DNA of 64,000 nucleotides from Flavobacteriaceae bacterium PS02334 (lineage in GTDB: Bacteria; Bacteroidota; Bacteroidia; Flavobacteriales; Flavobacteriaceae), in NCBI GenBank assembly GCA_029959295.1, contig JASCOH010000011.1, positions 1 to 64,000 on the forward strand. Reading direction: 5' to 3'. The notes beneath the pieces are model-generated. The model was not told where the DNA came from. It was given only the letters and a program-made list of their open reading frames with translations, and did no database searches. Positions within the stretch are counted from its first letter, which is position 1, and each line of letters opens with the position of its first letter. Positions 17,592 through 29,100 of the stretch are shown here, piece after piece. The translations under genes were made by a program, and so were the position numbers.

Positions 17592-18830
17592 TTGGAAACT
17601 TCTGAAAAAAAATCCCTGAACAATAATATTTTTCTTAAAATCGTCACCAATCTTACTTTCTGGGTATTGATTGCTATCATTTCTGGCGTGCTCCTTGGAA
17701 ATTATTATCCGGAAACGGGCATAAAAATGAAAATCGTCGGCGATTCTTTTATCCAATTGGTGAAGATTTTCATCGGCCCGATTATTTTTCTGACCATCGT
17801 TTTGGGCATCAGCGGCATGGGCGACTTGAAAAAAGTAGGACGAATCGGAATCAAAGCTTTGATTTATTTTGAAATCGTAACCACTTTCGCCCTAGCCATC
17901 GGAGTCATCGCCGCCTACATCATCCAACCCGGAAAAATCGACAAATCAGGACTTCAGATTCAAGACGCCAGCAAATTCATTTCAGGCGATGCGCCCCAAT
18001 TCAGTTGGGTGAGTTTTTTCTTGAGCAATTTCACGCTTCAGGTTTTGCTAGTCGCCATTATTACTGGAATCTTGCTGAATTATTACAGCAAAAGAGAAGC
18101 CGTTGTCGCTACTTTATACAAAGCTTCAAAAATGGTCTTCAAAGCCTTAAAATTCGTCATGTATTTAGCGCCATTGGGAGCTTTTGGAGGAATGGCTTAC
18201 ACCGTCGGAAAATTCGGTTTGCACACTTTAATTCCGCTTGGAAAACTGATGGTGACCGTTTACGTAACGATGGCCATCTTCATCTTTTTGATATTGGGAA
18301 GCATCATGCGCTATTATAAAATCAGCATCTGGAAATTCATAAAATACATGAAAGCTGAACTTTTAATCGTACTCGGAACCTCATCCTCTGAGCCTGCCCT
18401 GCCCAATTTAATGGACAAATTAGAGCGCATGGGTTGCAGCAAATCGGTTGTCGGTTTGGTCGTGCCGACTGGCTATTCGTTCAATCTTGACGGCACGGCG
18501 ATTTACCTTTCGATGGCGGTAATTTTCTTGGCGCAGCTGTATGACGTGCATCTTACTTTCGGAGAAATTTTGACCGTCATCGGTTTATTGATGATCACTT
18601 CAAAAGGCGCTGCGGGCGTTACCGGAAGCGGTTTCATCGTCTTGGCTTCCACATTGACGGCCATCCACAAAATTCCTTTGGAAGGATTGGCTTTTCTTTT
18701 AGGCGTAGATAAATTCATGAGTGAAGCACGGGCAATTACCAATTTCATTGGAAATGGAGTCGCCACAATCGTGATTTCTAAGAATGAAAACGAATTTATA
18801 GACATTGAAAACCCTATGGAGCTTGATTAA
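17592..18830 (+). CDS. Dicarboxylate/amino acid:cation symporter (DAACS family)
   Basis: It encodes 412 residues if translation starts at TTG 17592; the next in-frame Met (about residue 46) would remove transmembrane helix 1 (FWVLIAIISGVLLGNYYPE), so the TTG is preferred. Family marks are GTSSSEPALPNL (HP1 serine-rich hairpin), PTGYSFNLDGTAIY (TM7 substrate/Na site) and SKGAAGVTGSGFIVLAS (HP2). It imports C4-dicarboxylates, glutamate/aspartate or similar with Na+ or H+ in the inner membrane; the exact substrate is undetermined. It stands alone, preceded by a palindromic element and followed by a repeat-rich spacer and terminator. Confidence 0.93.
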   Translation: METSEKKSLNNNIFLKIVTNLTFWVLIAIISGVLLGNYYPETGIKMKIVGDSFIQLVKIFIGPIIFLTIVLGISGMGDLKKVGRIGIKALIYFEIVTTFALAIGVIAAYIIQPGKIDKSGLQIQDASKFISGDAPQFSWVSFFLSNFTLQVLLVAIITGILLNYYSKREAVVATLYKASKMVFKALKFVMYLAPLGAFGGMAYTVGKFGLHTLIPLGKLMVTVYVTMAIFIFLILGSIMRYYKISIWKFIKYMKAELLIVLGTSSSEPALPNLMDKLERMGCSKSVVGLVVPTGYSFNLDGTAIYLSMAVIFLAQLYDVHLTFGEILTVIGLLMITSKGAAGVTGSGFIVLASTLTAIHKIPLEGLAFLLGVDKFMSEARAITNFIGNGVATIVISKNENEFIDIENPMELD

Positions 18831-18839
18831 TGCTTTTTC

Positions 18840-19062
18840 CAGCATTTGCAAGGCTTTAAAAGAAATAATGATCGCTTCAACAAGGCTTTAAACCCCTTCA
18901 AAGGGTCTGCGTAATGCTTCAAAAGGTCATCGTAATAGTACATTGAACCATCGAAATGCAACAACTGCTTATTGAAATACTTCATGAAATCATCGCAATT
19001 CTTCTTGAAGCCATTGCAATGATTCTCTTAGACTTTTAAATGCTTCAAAACTATTTCAAGAC
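18840..19062. repeat. Degenerate short-period repeat array
   Basis: The 3' spacer repeats a loose unit of the form CTTCAAAnGGTCATCGTAATG with a period of roughly 22-33 bases and drifting sequence (CTTCAAAGGGTCTGCGTAATG, CTTCAAAAGGTCATCGTAATA, TTGAACCATCGAAATGC, TTGAAGCCATTGCAATG). No ORF explains it. Function unknown. Confidence 0.5.
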
Positions 19063-19074
19063 AATTTTATAAAC

Positions 19075-19104
19075 AAAAAACTCCGAAAAGTATCGGAGTT
19101 TTTT
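19075..19104. terminator. Bidirectional terminator
   Basis: Stem AAAAAACTCCGA (19075-19086) pairs with TCGGAGTTTTTT (19093-19104). It lies between the convergent symporter and PorP/SprF genes. Confidence 0.88.
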
Positions 19105-19108
19105 ATGC

Positions 19109-20104
19109 TTAATAATATTCTGGACAGCCTAGACATTTTACGTCCAGATCAAACTGATAGGTTATTGAAAATTCATGAACGCCTCCGGTTCTTCCTATTT
19201 TAGAAGTATTGAAATCATACGAATAACCAAACTTGAAATGGTCATAATAAAGTCCTCCGTACGGATTTACCGAAGTCAGGAAGTGGCTGTTCGGACTATT
19301 TCCCACAGGATCGGTCGCTGCAGTAACGCCTACGAAGAACTTCTTAAAAACAAGACCGGTTCCCAAATCAAGGCGGTTGTATTCAGCCTGTTTCATATAA
19401 TTTGCCGTCAACAAAAGCTTGGTTTCAAACGGAAAAATTACGGTATTCATATAATCTTTAAGCTCTAACTCTATTCCCGCATTGGCAGAAAAAAACATTT
19501 CCAGCGGAAGATTTCCCTGCTGCGTAAAAGTAATGTTGGGCTTGTTCAGATGCTTCATCGAAAGCCCGAACCAAGTGTTTTCATTATTGAAAAGAAATCC
19601 GGCAGAGAAATCAAAAAAGGTCACTTTCTCTTTTAAAAGCGTCGGATCCATGCTGACAGAACTGATCGTTCCGTTGCCGATATTGATCTGGTCTTCGAGA
19701 ATTAAATTCTGAAAGCCATACGACTTGTTTCCAAAGCCAATTTCAATAGCCGGACGAAAATACCATTCGTCGGTAAGTTCGACACGGTAGGCATAATTCA
19801 CGTTTACCTGCGTAAAGTTGTAATTCGTAAATTTCTCTCGGTGGCTCAAAACGCTCACGCCGACACCGCTGTTCATGTTTTCGACCCAAGTATTTATGAA
19901 ACCGAAATCAGTGTCGATTTTAAATTCTAAATCCGTCCACTGCGACCTGTGGATGATTCCGGCATTGGTGGTTTCCAAGAAACCTGTGAATCCTGGATTC
20001 AAGGTTTCTGGTACCATAAAATATTGCGTAAAAATGGGGTCTTGCGCTTTTGCATTCCACGAAAAGCACATCACGATCAGGAAGGAGATATATCTTAGTT
20101 TCAT
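19109..20104 (-). CDS. PorP/SprF family type IX secretion outer-membrane protein
   Basis: It encodes 331 residues with a signal peptide ending in NAKAQ. The mature protein starts DPIFTQYFMVPETLNPGFTG, the hallmark of PorP/SprF proteins, and continues as a 14-strand-like outer-membrane barrel. The C-terminus carries CLGCPEYY. In Flavobacterium, SprF-like proteins are encoded next to and needed for secretion of a specific giant adhesin bearing a type B C-terminal domain. Here the gene begins 5 bases after the stop of the 3139-residue adhesin, so it is very probably its dedicated partner. Confidence 0.93.
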   Translation of the reverse strand: MKLRYISFLIVMCFSWNAKAQDPIFTQYFMVPETLNPGFTGFLETTNAGIIHRSQWTDLEFKIDTDFGFINTWVENMNSGVGVSVLSHREKFTNYNFTQVNVNYAYRVELTDEWYFRPAIEIGFGNKSYGFQNLILEDQINIGNGTISSVSMDPTLLKEKVTFFDFSAGFLFNNENTWFGLSMKHLNKPNITFTQQGNLPLEMFFSANAGIELELKDYMNTVIFPFETKLLLTANYMKQAEYNRLDLGTGLVFKKFFVGVTAATDPVGNSPNSHFLTSVNPYGGLYYDHFKFGYSYDFNTSKIGRTGGVHEFSITYQFDLDVKCLGCPEYY

Positions 20105-20109
20105 TTGGC

Positions 20110-23100
20110 TTATTTAATTAGTGTGAAAGCTCCGTTTTCAGTAACTGTGGCGCCATAAAAAGTGGTTCCGGTTACTTTGAAATAGTAATTTCCGTTTTCG
20201 GCATCCTTGTTTTTCAGCTTGCCGTTCCAGCCTTTGAGCGATGCTCCTTTTTCATAATAAATCATTTCTCCCCAAGAATCATAAACCGACATTTCAACAT
20301 TATCCAGGCCTGAAAACAATGGCGCGAAATAATCATTGATTCCGTCATCATTTGGCGTAAATCCGGTTGGCGGAATCAAGCGATAGCCTTTGGTAATTTC
20401 AAGAGTCATTTTGTGAACAATCGTACATCCGAAAGGGTACACAATCGTCTGGGTTACCAAATAAGTTCCCGGCCTTGTATAAACATGTATCGGATTTTCT
20501 TCTGTAGAAACCGCGCCGTCGCCAAAATTCCATGTGATGCTGGTGTAATTTCCTGTTGAATTATTGGTAAACAAAATAGGATCTTCAATAGAAAAAGCTC
20601 CGTGAATCGTAAACTGCTCTGACTCGACATCAAATTCTGGAGATTCAAATTCAGGCACGACTACATTGAAAGAATAATTTGTGGTACAGCCAACGCTGTC
20701 GGTTACAAGCAACAGGATTGCTCCGTTTTGGCCGGTTTCCATGAATTGATTATTGGCACCGCTGACCGTACCGCTTGACCAATGCATCAGATAAGGCGGC
20801 ACGCCACCAGTAACCTGCGCTTCAAATTTCTGCTTCACTTCTTGAATATCGCAATCGGCAATGGTTTCCGTTTTAACGGTAACATTCAGCGCCTGCTGTC
20901 TGATGATTGAAAATTGCTTGCTTTGGCTACAGCCTTTTGCATCGGTAACAGTCACAGAATAATTTCCTGGCGGCAGATTATTTAGGTTTTGCGATATGCT
21001 TCCGTTAGACCAGGCATATCTGTAAGGTGTTGTTCCTCCTGTTACCTGAAGATTAATGCTGCCGCTATTTATCGTGTTGCAGTTGAAGGCATTCGTCACA
21101 TTTCCAGTCACAATCAAAGGCTGCGGTTCAAGAACGATAAAGCTTTTGTAAATCTGGCAATTTTGAGCATCAGTAATCAGCACGTTATAAGTTCCCGGAG
21201 ATAGATTGTTTCGAATGGAATTTGATGTCGTGCTGTCTTCCCAAACAACGGTAACTGGCGCAACGCCTCCGACAAAATTCAAATTGATGCTTCCGTTATT
21301 TGCGCCTTGGCAGGAAACATGCGTCAATACCGGATTGACAGTGAAAAGCGGTGGCTGTGTTATCACAACGCTTAATGATTTTTGGCAATTGTTTGCATCA
21401 GTAACCGTTACGCGATACGTTCCTGGAGCCAAGTTTTGGATGGTTGCATTTGTTGAAAGATTGCTCCATTGTATTTGGTAAGGACCGACTCCTCCTGTCA
21501 TGCTCACGCTGATCGAACCGTTATTAGCTCCATAGCATGAAATCTGGTGCGTGACGTTAGAAATCTGAAGTTCTGTAGGTTGCGTTAAAGTTACAGAAAG
21601 TGGCGTTGTACATCCTAGTCGATCTGTCACGGTCAAATTATAAGTACCCGCAACAAGTGCTGTCAAGTTTTGGCTTGAGCTGCTAAAAGCATTTGGTCCT
21701 GTCCAAGCGAATGTGTAATTGGCTGTACCTCCTACAACATCTATATTGATGCTTCCGGTTCTTCCTCCGAAACATAAAATATCAGTCTTGCTCAGCAAAT
21801 TCGCTTCTAGTTGCAATGGCTGCGTAATGGTGAAAGAAGCTGTTTTCGGACCGCAAGTATTGCTGTCAAAAACAGTCACTGTGTAATTCCCCGGACTTAA
21901 ATTTGACAAATCTTCGGAAGTAGAAAAAGGAGCCGTGTCTTTTGTCCAAGCATAAGTGTAAGGCGCTGTTCCGCCAGAAACACTAATTGAAATTGCTCCG
22001 TTGGCGATGCCAAAACAGCTTATGTCTTTTTCATTGTCAGTTCGAATTAAAATATCCGAAGGCTCAGAAACCACATAACTTTGCGTGAAAGGACAGCCTC
22101 CAGATTCTGTAATGGAGAGATTATAAGTTCCTGGGGCTAAGCTTGAAATGTTAGCTGCTGCCGAAGTGAATCCGCTTGGCCCCGTCCAAGAAATTTGGTA
22201 TGGATTTCCTGTCGTAAAGGGAACGCCTCCTGTAATATTCGTTTGGATAGAACCATTATTTCCTCCAAAACAAGTACTATTTACTACAGTAACATTTGGA
22301 TTAATAAACTGATTTACGGTCACCGTCAAAGTGAAAGGAGCACCGATACAGCTTCCTGAAATCGGTGTCAAAGTGTAAGTTACCGTTGCTGGCGCATTGG
22401 TGTTATTCGTCAAAATCTGGCTGATAAAAGCCTGCGGCACGGCTTGCCCGAAGCCTCCAGTCACGCTTCCAGCTGGATTTACAATTGGATTTGTCCAAGT
22501 ATATAAAGTTCCCGCTGGCACTAAATCGCCGCCTGAATTAGTTGGCGCTAGATTAAATGACGCCCCGCTACAAATCAATCGTGTTTTGGCACCGATTACA
22601 GGATTTGGTTTTACCTCAACCGTTGCTACTGCTGAAGTCAGATCAGAACAGCTGGCTGATAGAAACGAAATAACGCTGTAATAATAAAATGTTCCAGCCA
22701 CGCTTACTGGCGCTACAAAAGAACTATTTGTTGCCCCTGAAATTGGCGTGCCGCCAGTATTTGAATTCGCTGTATTTGAATACCATTGGTAAGATGGCGT
22801 TCCTGCTCCGTTAGTGTAGCTTACCGACAAAACATTTGCAGTTTGCCCTTGGCAGACACTGCTTGATGCAGGATTTGCAGTAATCACAGGTATCGGATTC
22901 ACAATAACTTTCGCCGTAGTGCTCACTGTGCTACAACCTGAACCAGTCTGGGTAATTACTACATAATAATATAGAGTCCCAATTATATTTGTCGGTGGCG
23001 TATAACTGCTGTTTGTAGCGCCAGTTATTGCTGTTCCTGAAATTGTATTATCAACTGTATTGCTATACCATTGGTAAGAATAAGTTCCGATACCGCCGCT

Positions 23101-26100
23101 AACTGTGACTCCTAAATTTACCGGAATCATTCCCTCGCATAAATTTTGAGAAGCCAAAGGTTGTGCAGTCACGACAGGATCATTCACCACGATAACTTGT
23201 GCAATATTACTGACCGCCGGGTCGCAGCCGTTTCCGGAAAGAGAAATGGTTACATAATAATAGTAATTTCCTGCTGTTGCAAAAGCCGGAGGAGTGTAGT
23301 TTGAATTGGTCGCTCCTGTAATCAAAATTCCTCCTGCAGTGGAATTGATCGTATTTGAATACCATTGGTAAGTCGCCGTTCCTGTTCCTCCTGTGTAAGA
23401 AACTGACAATGGCGCAGAAACGCTTCCGCCTACACAAAAAGTCTGCGTAGGAATCGGCTGAACCGTAATCGTAGTTTCTGGCGCGATTACAACTGTTGCA
23501 ATATCTGAAGTCAGATTGCCGCATCCACTTGCAGAAGTAAAACTAACCGTAGCAAAATAATAGAAAACTCCTGCAGTCGCTGACGGCGGACTGTAAGTAT
23601 TGCTTGTAGCTCCTGTAATTGGCGAAGCTCCGACAGTATTATTCGTGGCATTTACAAACCATTGGTAAGAAGGCATTCCTACCTCATTCACATAGCCTGC
23701 AGAAAGCAAAATCGGCGTTCCGCCCTGGCAGACCGTGCTTGAAACCGGCTGCGTCGTCATCACTGGAATTGTGTTGATTCTTACCTGCGCCGTGTTGCTG
23801 ACCGTGCTGCAGCCGGAACCAGTTTGGTTAATCACGACATAATAATACATCGTGCCTACAGTATTTGTCGGCGGCGTGTAAGTATTGTTTGTGGCTCCCG
23901 TAATTGCCGTTCCGGTAGTATTATTGTTTATTGAATTGCTGTACCATTGGTAAGAATAGGTCCCAACTCCTCCGCTTGCGGTAATTGATAAATCTGCCGG
24001 GATTGCATTTTGGCAAACGGTTTGTGTTGGCATTGGCTGAACAGTCACGACTGGATCATTTACCACAACAATCTGCGCAATATCGCTGACCGCTGGGTCG
24101 CATCCGTTTCCGGAAAGAGAAATGGTTACGTAATAATAGTAATTTCCTGCCGTAATAAAAACTGGAGGAGTATAATTTGAATTCGTCGCTCCCGTAATTA
24201 ATGTGCCTCCCGTAGTTGAATTTGTCGTATTGCTATACCATTGGTAAGTCGCCGTTCCTGTTCCCCCTATGTAAGAAACCGACAATGGCGCAGAAACGCT
24301 TCCGCCAGCACAGAAAGTCTGAGTAGGAATCGGCTGCACGGTAATCGTAGTTTCTGGCGCGATTGTAACTGTTGCAATATCAGAAGTCAGATTGCCACAT
24401 CCGCTTGCAGAAGTAAAAGCAATCGTTGCAAAATAATAGAAAACCCCCGCAGTCGCTGATGGCGGACTGTAAGTACTGCTTGTAGCTCCAGATATTGGTG
24501 AAGCTCCGACAGTATTATTCGTAGCATTTATAAACCATTGGTAAGAAGGCGTTCCTACTCCGTTTACATAAGCTACAGAGAGCAAAGTCGGCGTTCCGCC
24601 TTGGCAGACCGTGCTTGAAACCGGCTGTGTCGTCATCACTGGAATTGTATTGATTCTTACTTGCGCCGTGTTGCTGACCGTGCTGCAGCCGGAACCAGTT
24701 TGGTTAATCACGACATAATAATACATCGTGCCTACAGTATTTGTCGGTGGCGTGTAAATATTGCTTGTCGCTCCCGTGATTGCTGTTCCTGTTGTATTAT
24801 TGTTTATTGAATTGCTGTACCATTGGTAAGAATAGATCCCTACACCCCCGCTGGCGGTGACTGACAAATCTGCCGGGATTGCATTTTGACAAACGGTTTG
24901 TGTTGACAAAGGCTGTACGCTAACGATTGGATCATTCACAACGATAATTTGCGCAATATCGCTGACCGCCGGGTCGCATCCGTTTCCGGAAAGAGAAATC
25001 GTTACATAATAATAGTAATTTCCTGCTGTAGCAAAAACTGGAGGCGTGTAATTTGAATTCGTCGCTCCCGTAATTAATATTCCTCCGACAGTTGAATTTG
25101 TCGTATTACTGTACCATTGGTAAGTCGGAGTTCCTGTTCCTCCTGTGTAAGAAACCGACAATGGCGCAGAAACGCTTCCGCCAGCGCAGAAAGTCTGAGT
25201 CGGGATCGGCTGAACCGTAATCGTAGTTTCTGGAGCGATTGTAACAGTTGCAATATCAGAAGTCAAAACGGAACATCCGCCTGTTGGAAATGTAATAACT
25301 GCAAAATAATATAATGTACCTGCCAAAACTGAAGGCGGACTGAAAGTGCTATTTGTTGCTCCAAAAACAGGAGTTGCTCCAACCGTATTATTTACTGCAT
25401 TTGAATACCATTGATAAGTCGGCGTTCCAACTCCGTTTACATATCCTACAGAAAGCAAAGTCGGTGTTCCGCCTTGGCAAACTGTGCTTGAAGCTGGCTG
25501 TGTTGTCATTGTTGGCGCAACATTTACCTTAACTTCCGCAGTATTGCTTTTTGTGCTACATCCTGCTCCTGTTTGGCTAATTATGACATAATAGTACATC
25601 GTTCCTACACTATTTGTCGGAGGTGTATAAATATTGTTTGTTTCTCCAACAATTAAAGTCCCTGTCGTATTGTTATTTGCTGTATTTCTATACCATTGGT
25701 AAGAAAACGTACCGACTCCGCCCGTTACCGTAATTGATAAATCTGTTGGTGTTGCATTTTGACAAACTGTTTGTGTTGACAAAGGCTGTACGCTCACGAT
25801 AGGATCATTTACAACAACAATTTCTGCTGTATTGCTGACCGCTGGGTCGCATCCGTTTCCGGAAAGAGAAACCGTTACATAGTAATAATAATTTCCTGCA
25901 GTAATAAAAACAGGAGGCGTATAATTGGCATTTGTAGCTCCAGGAATTGCAACGCCACCCAAAGTTGAATTTGTCGTATTACTATACCATTGGTAAGTCG
26001 GAGTTCCCGTTCCGCCAGTATAAGAAGCCGTTAATGGAGCAGAAACACTTCCGCCGGCGCAGAAAGTCTGCGTAGGAATCGGCTGAACCGTAATCGTAGT

Positions 26101-29100
26101 TTCTGGCGCGATTACAACTGTTGCAATATTCGAAGTCAAATCAGCACAGTTTCCAGATAAAAATGAAATCGTAGCAAAATAATATAAAGTTCCAGCCAAA
26201 GCTGAAGGCGGACTGAAAGTGCTATTAGTTGCTCCAAAAACTGGAGTTGCTCCAACAGTACTGTTTACAGTATTAGAATACCATTGATACGTCGGCGTTC
26301 CAACTCCGTTCATATATCCTACAGAAAGCAAAGTTGGCGTTCCGCCTTGGCAGACCGTGCTTGAAGCTGGCTGTGTTGCCATTGTTGGCGCGACATTTAC
26401 CTTAACTTCCGCTGTGTTGCTTTTTGTGCTGCAGCCAATTCCTGACTGAGTGACTACGCAATAATAGTAAAGAGTTCCTACCGTATTTGTCGATGGCGTG
26501 TAACTGCTGTTTGTGGCTCCTGCAATTAAAGTTCCTGTCGTAGTATTATTTGCTGTATTTCTATACCATTGGTAAGAATAAGTACCGACTCCGCCAGTTA
26601 CCGTAATTGATAAATCTGTAGGAATTGCATTTCGGCAAAGCGTTTGCGTAGTCAGAGGCTGCGAAGTAATTACAGGATCTGCAACAACATCAACAACCGC
26701 GACATTACTGACAAGATTTCCACACCCGTTTCCGGAAATAGTAATTGTTGCGTAATAGTAATAAGTTCCTACCGTATTAAAAGCACCCGGCAGATAACTG
26801 CTTGAATTCGCTCCTGAAATCGGCGTTCCACCAGAATTATTATTTGTTGTATTTAAATACCATTGGTAAGTTACAATTCCCGTTCCGCCAGAATGCCCGA
26901 TTGTCAATGCCGCAGGAATTGCACCGCCGACACAAAGACTTTGCGATGGCGTTGGTTGCTGCGTCATTGCAGGAGTTGCGCGAACATTTACTCCAACAGC
27001 ATTGCTGACCAAGGGCGGACAATCTCCTGAAGTAAAAGTAATTCTTACATAGTAATAAATTCCTCCAACTGCAGTTGTCGGCGGATTGTAGATTGCATTC
27101 GTAGCACCAGGAATTAGTGTTCCTCCAGAATTTGAATTTACCGTATTAGAATACCATTGGTAAGTCGGTGCTCCCGATGTCGTATTTAATGTAAAAGTCA
27201 ATGGCGTTGCCGGCGTATTTTGGCAAACCGTACTTGCTGCCGGCTGGCTTGTAAAAAATGGCGAAGGATTTACTGTCACCACATAATTTACAGGCGGGCT
27301 CGTACATCCGTTAAGGGAAGTTCTGATGGCATAAGTAACTGTTCCTGCTACAGAGCCTGTTGTTGTAATTGTCTGCACAGGAATCGTATTTCCAGTACCG
27401 GAAGCCATATATCCTGAAACGCCAGCGGTTGCGGTTGTCGTCCAAGCATAAGTTACGCCAGGCAAATTTCCTGTCAAGCTTACTAAAGTCATTTGAGAAC
27501 CTGAACAGATAATTTGTGAAAGTGGCGTTGTAGTTAATGCTGGCATAGGTTTCACCCTGAAAGTTCGAGTTGCAGGCGTTGAAGAACCGCATTCATTCGT
27601 TACCACCAAAGAAACTGTATAAGTTCCCGCAGTTGCGTAAGAAATAGGTCCCGGATTAGCGCTTGTTGAAGAAGCTGGCGTTCCTCCAGGAAAACTCCAA
27701 GCATAAGTCAATGTGCTTGATGCCGGAGCACAACCTCTTATTGTCGCCGCAGGATTTACTGTTCCTGGTCCGCAAATGTCAGCGATTGTGTTAACCGTAG
27801 CTTGCGGTGGCTGTTTTACAATTACAGTTCGCACAAAGGCTTGGCTTGGTCCGCAAGAATTTGTCATACGCAGCGATACCGTGTAAGTTCCCGGCGTTGT
27901 GAAGCTAAAAGAAGGACTAGGCGAAGTTGCATTTGTTCCGTTTGTGAAAGCCCAAACACCTGGTGCGGTGCCGCAATTTCCTGCAGCATAATTTACCGTC
28001 CAAAGATAAGTCGGCGCGGCGCAAAGCCCGGCAACTGGCGTAGTATTTGTAGTAGTCACGGCAACTGGCGAACATCCTTCCACATTGTTAAAAGTAACCT
28101 GAGGCACAATTGGCTCTTCAATACAAATTTGCTTCACAAAAGTATCCTGTCCGCAAAAACCTGCAGCAATCAAAGTAACCGTGTATATTCCCGCATGGGC
28201 ATAAGTGTGCGTAATATTTTGCGCCGCTTGCAAAGGCGTAGTAATAATTGGCGTTCCGTCACCGAAATCCCAAGTAAAAATAAGCTCTTGCTGGCAGTTT
28301 TGGTTATAACCTCCCGTCGTTGTATTTTGGAACAAAACAGTCGTATCCGAACACGAAATTGCAGATGCTACAAAACTTGCAATTGGTTTTTTTAAGATCG
28401 TAATATTGGCCACCGAACCTTTTGTCTCCCCGCAATTATTGCGAATTGTCAAAACCGCTTCAAGCTGGTTCCCCGGACAGCTTGTATTTTCATAGGAATG
28501 CGGTACTGGAAAATTCAATGAAGCTCCAGGATTCGTAGGATTATAATAGGAAGAAGCCATAAGTTGCTCTTGGGTCAAAAGAACTAATGCTGTTCCGTCA
28601 CCATAATTCAATTCGTAAGTTGTTCCCGGAGAGTTTAATCCCCAGCCCGAAATGGCAAATTGAAGTGCGGCCGTCGGTGCGCAAAGATTGTGAGTCGTTC
28701 CTGGACTGGTAATTCCTCCCGACGGATTGGATACGTTTTTTACTACGTAAGTCCTTGTTGATTCACAGCCATTAGCGCCTAAAGCATTAATTACCATGAA
28801 ATAAGTTCCCAATGCGGCGTAAGTGTGTGTTGCCGGAAAGGTAGCATTTGATTGAACATTTCCATCTCCCCAATTTATAGAATAATTCGTGATACAAGGC
28901 GAAACAGAACTATTTCCAACGCGAATCGTATAGCTCGGTGCTGAAGCTGAAGCGTTTCGGCAGTTGTCAAAAGGCGTAAAAGAGTTGTCTAAATCTCTGA
29001 AATTGATATCAGGACGCTGTTTTACGGTAATTGGTTTTGTGATCGAATTTGAACCAGTGTTATCCGTTACCGTAAGGGTTACGTTGAAAGTTTGGGAAAA

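Noticed and set aside
22600-27270. Regular repeats with near-constant spacing, as in a CRISPR array
   Set aside because: The repeats are about 291 bases, in frame, and lie inside a single 3139-codon gene with a coherent domain plan.
27802-28395. Long rightward open frame (and others at 24241, 25117 and 22397) opposite the adhesin gene
   Set aside because: These are antisense to conserved coding sequence, have Arg/Cys/Ser/Asn-skewed composition and no domain resemblance; they arise from codon bias in the repeats.
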